A DNA stretch of 34,509 nucleotides, from assembly GCA_964196275.1 (NCBI GenBank), contig CAXMSN010000069.1, forward strand, positions 1 through 34,509, read 5' to 3'. The notes below the pieces were generated by a model that saw nothing but the letters and a program-made list of their open reading frames with translations, searched no databases and was not told where the DNA came from. Shown in pieces: positions 32,367 through 34,509 of the stretch. Positions within the stretch are counted from its first letter, which is position 1. Every line of letters starts with the position of its first letter. This DNA is from UBA5794 sp964196275. GTDB taxonomy: Bacteria; Actinomycetota; Acidimicrobiia; Spongiisociales; UBA5794. Both the position numbers and the translations under genes were made by a program.

Positions 32367-33995
32367 TTACCGACGTCCGACGAGAAGATACGTGTTGAGG
32401 TCTCCCTTGCCCTTGACCTGGACCAGGCCACGATGCTCAAGCTCGAATGCACCTTCAAGGAGCGCAGCCGCCGATTCGGAGACCTGAACGCGACCGGGAA
32501 CCCCCGTTGACTCCATCCGGCTCGCTGTGTTCACCGCGTCACCCCACAGGTCATACGCGAACTTGGTTGATCCGATGACTCCGGCCACCACCGGCCCGGT
32601 GTTGATGCCGATACGAATGCCGAGAGGTTCCTCCGCCTTCGAGTTGTACTCGTCGATCGCCGTGAGCATGCCGAGTCCCATCTCAGCGATCCTCTCGGCG
32701 TGGTCGGGCTGAGGTAGCGGCAGACCACCCACGACCATGTACGCATCTCCAATCGTCTTGATCTTCTCGACGCCGAGATTTGTTGCGAGCGAATCGAACG
32801 CTCGGAACACATCGTTCAGACGGCCGACGAGCGTCTCGGCGGAGATCTTTGCTGACATCTCCGTGAATCCGACGAGGTCCGAGAACAGAACGGTGACCTC
32901 GCTGAAGCCATCGGCGATCGTGCTTTCACCTGCCTTCAGGCGGTCGGCAATCGGTGCAGGCAAGATATTGAGGAGCAACTGTTCGGACCGCTCCCGCTCG
33001 GCCTCGATCTGACGAAGGTACTCCTCCTCGCGGTCCCGCAGCCGCTTCTTCTCAAGTGATGATCCAAGCCGAGCTCGGAGCAACACAGCGTCGAAGGGTT
33101 TCGGGAGAAAGTCGTCTGCCCCCATTTCGATGCACCGGGCGATGCTGTCTACCTGATCGAGCGCAGAGAGCATGATCACGGGGATTCGGCGCAGATGCTC
33201 GTCGGACTGGAGGGCTCGCAGGGTCGCAAAACCATCCATCACCGGCATCATGATGTCGAGCAGGATCACGTCGAAGCTTGATGTCCGTGCAACGTCGAGC
33301 GCCAGCCTGCCGTTCTCGGCCGTCTCGAAGGTGTGACCTTCGCGTCCGAGCCTTCTCGAGAGCAAGTCCCTGTTCGTCTCGTCGTCGTCAACGATGAGGA
33401 TGTGGCCTGGCAGCTCTGCCTCTGAGGTCTTGCTCGCATCAAGATCTTGCAGTGTGGCCACGAGATCGTGGACCATGCCTGCCTGCTCCGACAAACCCTC
33501 CCCCTCGGCATCCGACTCGGTGTTATCTGTCCCGAAGTCGGCGATGTCGTTGACCAGACCGGTCATCCGCACCGCGGAGGACCGGATCCGCTCGAGGTCG
33601 GCGATGATCTCGTCGTCCAAGTCTTCTTCGTCCTCAGAGATCATCTCGGAGTAGCCGACGACCGAACTGATATCAGCTCTCACCGCGACACGAATCTGTT
33701 CTCCGAACGCAGCCATGTCGGAGGTGTCGATATCTCCGGACTCGAGTTTCTCCGCATTGAGCATCTCATTGACGGTGGCCAGCAGGGACTTGCCAGCGTC
33801 GTGGATCTTCTCAAGGTCGGCGCACCACTCGAAATCCTCATCCTCCAGATCTTCGAGCATCATCTCGCTGTAGCCGATGATGGCGTTGATGGGTGTGCGC
33901 AAGTCGTGTCGCTTCACTGCGAGGAAGACATCTCGGGCGCGCCGATTCGCCGCCTCTGTCTCGGTGCTGGTCGGCTGCGCTGTGTCTTCGTCCAT
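32367..33995 (-). CDS. Adenylate cyclase with HisKA-like repeats and a receiver domain
   Basis: This is a 542-residue cytoplasmic signalling enzyme. Residues about 22-82 are a HisKA dimerisation helix pair with His30 (KRHDLRTPINAIIGYSEM). About 101-152 is a second, shortened copy (RADISSVVGYSEM) with no histidine. No kinase ATPase domain is present. A complete receiver (about 197-312; Asp247, Lys299) is followed by a coiled coil and a canonical cyclase domain with Asp373, Lys413, Asp417, Asp482, Asn489 and Arg493. Phosphorylation by another kinase should therefore control cyclic AMP synthesis. The first HisKA resembles that of the Amt-kinase (RTPxNAIIGYSEM). ATG 33995 is preferred, 9 nt after a TACGAT box; TTG 34016 is the alternative. 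Confidence 0.9.
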   Translation of the reverse strand: MDEDTAQPTSTETEAANRRARDVFLAVKRHDLRTPINAIIGYSEMMLEDLEDEDFEWCADLEKIHDAGKSLLATVNEMLNAEKLESGDIDTSDMAAFGEQIRVAVRADISSVVGYSEMISEDEEDLDDEIIADLERIRSSAVRMTGLVNDIADFGTDNTESDAEGEGLSEQAGMVHDLVATLQDLDASKTSEAELPGHILIVDDDETNRDLLSRRLGREGHTFETAENGRLALDVARTSSFDVILLDIMMPVMDGFATLRALQSDEHLRRIPVIMLSALDQVDSIARCIEMGADDFLPKPFDAVLLRARLGSSLEKKRLRDREEEYLRQIEAERERSEQLLLNILPAPIADRLKAGESTIADGFSEVTVLFSDLVGFTEMSAKISAETLVGRLNDVFRAFDSLATNLGVEKIKTIGDAYMVVGGLPLPQPDHAERIAEMGLGMLTAIDEYNSKAEEPLGIRIGINTGPVVAGVIGSTKFAYDLWGDAVNTASRMESTGVPGRVQVSESAAALLEGAFELEHRGLVQVKGKGDLNTYLLVGRR

Positions 33996-34004
33996 GCGTT
34001 CGGC

Positions 34005-34010
34005 ATCGTA
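34005..34010 (-). promoter_or_regulatory. Candidate -10 box for the HisKA-receiver-cyclase gene
   Basis: TACGAT on the minus strand ends 9 nt before ATG 33995, with no Shine-Dalgarno sequence between, giving a leader of only a few bases. No -35 was found. The divergent partial gene starts at 34107. Confidence 0.25.
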
Positions 34011-34106
34011 GGGCAACGTATGGCATGGAGGGGTCGAGTCGGTCCGGGTCGCCCGTGACCAGACTCACTACCCTCGTATGCCTGCGATGCAAGAAGGTAT
34101 GGCCGG

Positions 34107-34509
34107 ATGAGTGATCAGGTGGAAGTGGGCGTGGGCGAGGGCGGCCTCTGGTCGACTCGATACCCGGTGACGATCGCTGGAGTGGCAGGCGACATCACCG
34201 TTCGCCATGGGTTTGCAGGAGGAGTGACGGTCTACATCGATGGAGACCGAGCCGAGCGCGGAACGAGAAGGGGTCAGTTCTTCATCCCGCGGTCAGATGG
34301 GTCACCCTTGGAGGTGAAAGTACGTGCGGCAATCATGGCGACTGCCCCCATCATGGTGATCGATGAAGACACAACTCCTATCGGCAGGCGAGTGGTCGGA
34401 TTGGAGTGGCTGTGGGTAGGTATCCCATTGCTGATGCCGATCTACTCGCTGTTCGTCAACGGGAGCTTCGGTGGTGTCGCTGTCGGAGGCTTGGCCTTCT
34501 ACGGAAACG
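34107..34509 (+). CDS. Partial gene, unknown protein with a C-terminal membrane segment
   Basis: The frame is open from ATG 34107 to the window end (134 codons, no stop). GAAGG about 9 nt upstream could be its ribosome site. The product starts MSDQVEVGVGEGGLWSTRYP. It has a polar, beta-rich N-terminal part (about 15-75), then hydrophobic stretches at about 98-112 and 118-133. I do not recognise the family. The 3' end lies outside the window. Confidence 0.6.
   Translation, partial: MSDQVEVGVGEGGLWSTRYPVTIAGVAGDITVRHGFAGGVTVYIDGDRAERGTRRGQFFIPRSDGSPLEVKVRAAIMATAPIMVIDEDTTPIGRRVVGLEWLWVGIPLLMPIYSLFVNGSFGGVAVGGLAFYGN

Overview
The window is about 34.5 kb of GC-rich, gene-dense bacterial DNA. The gene set suggests an Actinomycetota member, possibly near Acidimicrobiia. 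The pointers are a DUF4032 kinase-like protein, an actinobacterial-type adenosine deaminase homologue, GTG/TTG starts, and several -10-like boxes lying only 7-10 nt before an ATG. The class assignment is a guess from gene content. I see no rRNA, tRNA, CRISPR array, transposase or phage gene.

Layout. 225-3834 (+): a seven-helix membrane protein, then a haem-type ABC importer (hmuT, hmuU, hmuV) with overlapping genes. 3864-5591 (-): a DASS/SLC13 anion transporter. 5725-7362 (+): a Na/Pi cotransporter with a PhoU-like tail. 7401-8195 (-): a SAM methyltransferase read through one in-frame TGA. 8285-8773 (-): a SnoaL-like protein. 8929-11130 (-): an APC amino-acid permease fused to universal-stress domains. 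11265-13911 (-): two adjacent class III nucleotide cyclases. 14099-17814 (+): an isochorismatase-fold hydrolase, a third cyclase (CHD-FlgO/TolB-like-TPR) and a DUF4032 protein. 18009-19091 (+): a DUF3179 protein with an in-frame TGA. 19118-20170 (-): an adenosine-deaminase-like protein. 20304-24993 (+): an orphan glycine-betaine-type binding lipoprotein, an ammonium-transporter/histidine-kinase/double-receiver fusion and a single-domain response regulator. 25009-25338 (-): a YCII protein. 25345-25630: repeats. 25631-30386 (-): arcC, arcB and a P-type ATPase as a likely operon, divergent from arcA (30499-31728, +). 31754-33995 (-): a HisKA-receiver-cyclase and an HdeD-like protein. 34107-end (+): a partial gene.

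Main discovery. Two genes are each interrupted by exactly one TGA with the reading frame unchanged on both sides. In the DUF3179 gene (TGA 18447-18449) the stop falls where the family's CPLCG motif has its first Cys, giving U-P-L-C-G. A perfect 8-bp hairpin with a GUU loop starts its loop 21 nt after the UGA. In the methyltransferase (TGA at 7782-7784, minus strand) the UGA follows a Cys, and a hairpin places its loop 17 nt downstream. This is the arrangement of bacterial selenocysteine insertion (SECIS) signals. I therefore annotate both as candidate selenoproteins; DUF3179 is the stronger. UGA still terminates ordinary genes here (for example hmuT and hmuU), so a genome-wide recoding is excluded.

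A second theme is signalling. There are four class III cyclases, of which two have canonical adenylate-cyclase residues and two have altered base-selecting residues. With them are an Amt-linked hybrid kinase, a lone receiver, and a cyclase carrying kinase dimerisation domains but no kinase ATPase domain. Nitrogen and energy metabolism runs alongside: the arginine deiminase pathway releases ammonia and ATP, and the Amt-kinase is placed to sense ammonium. Any functional link between these is inference.
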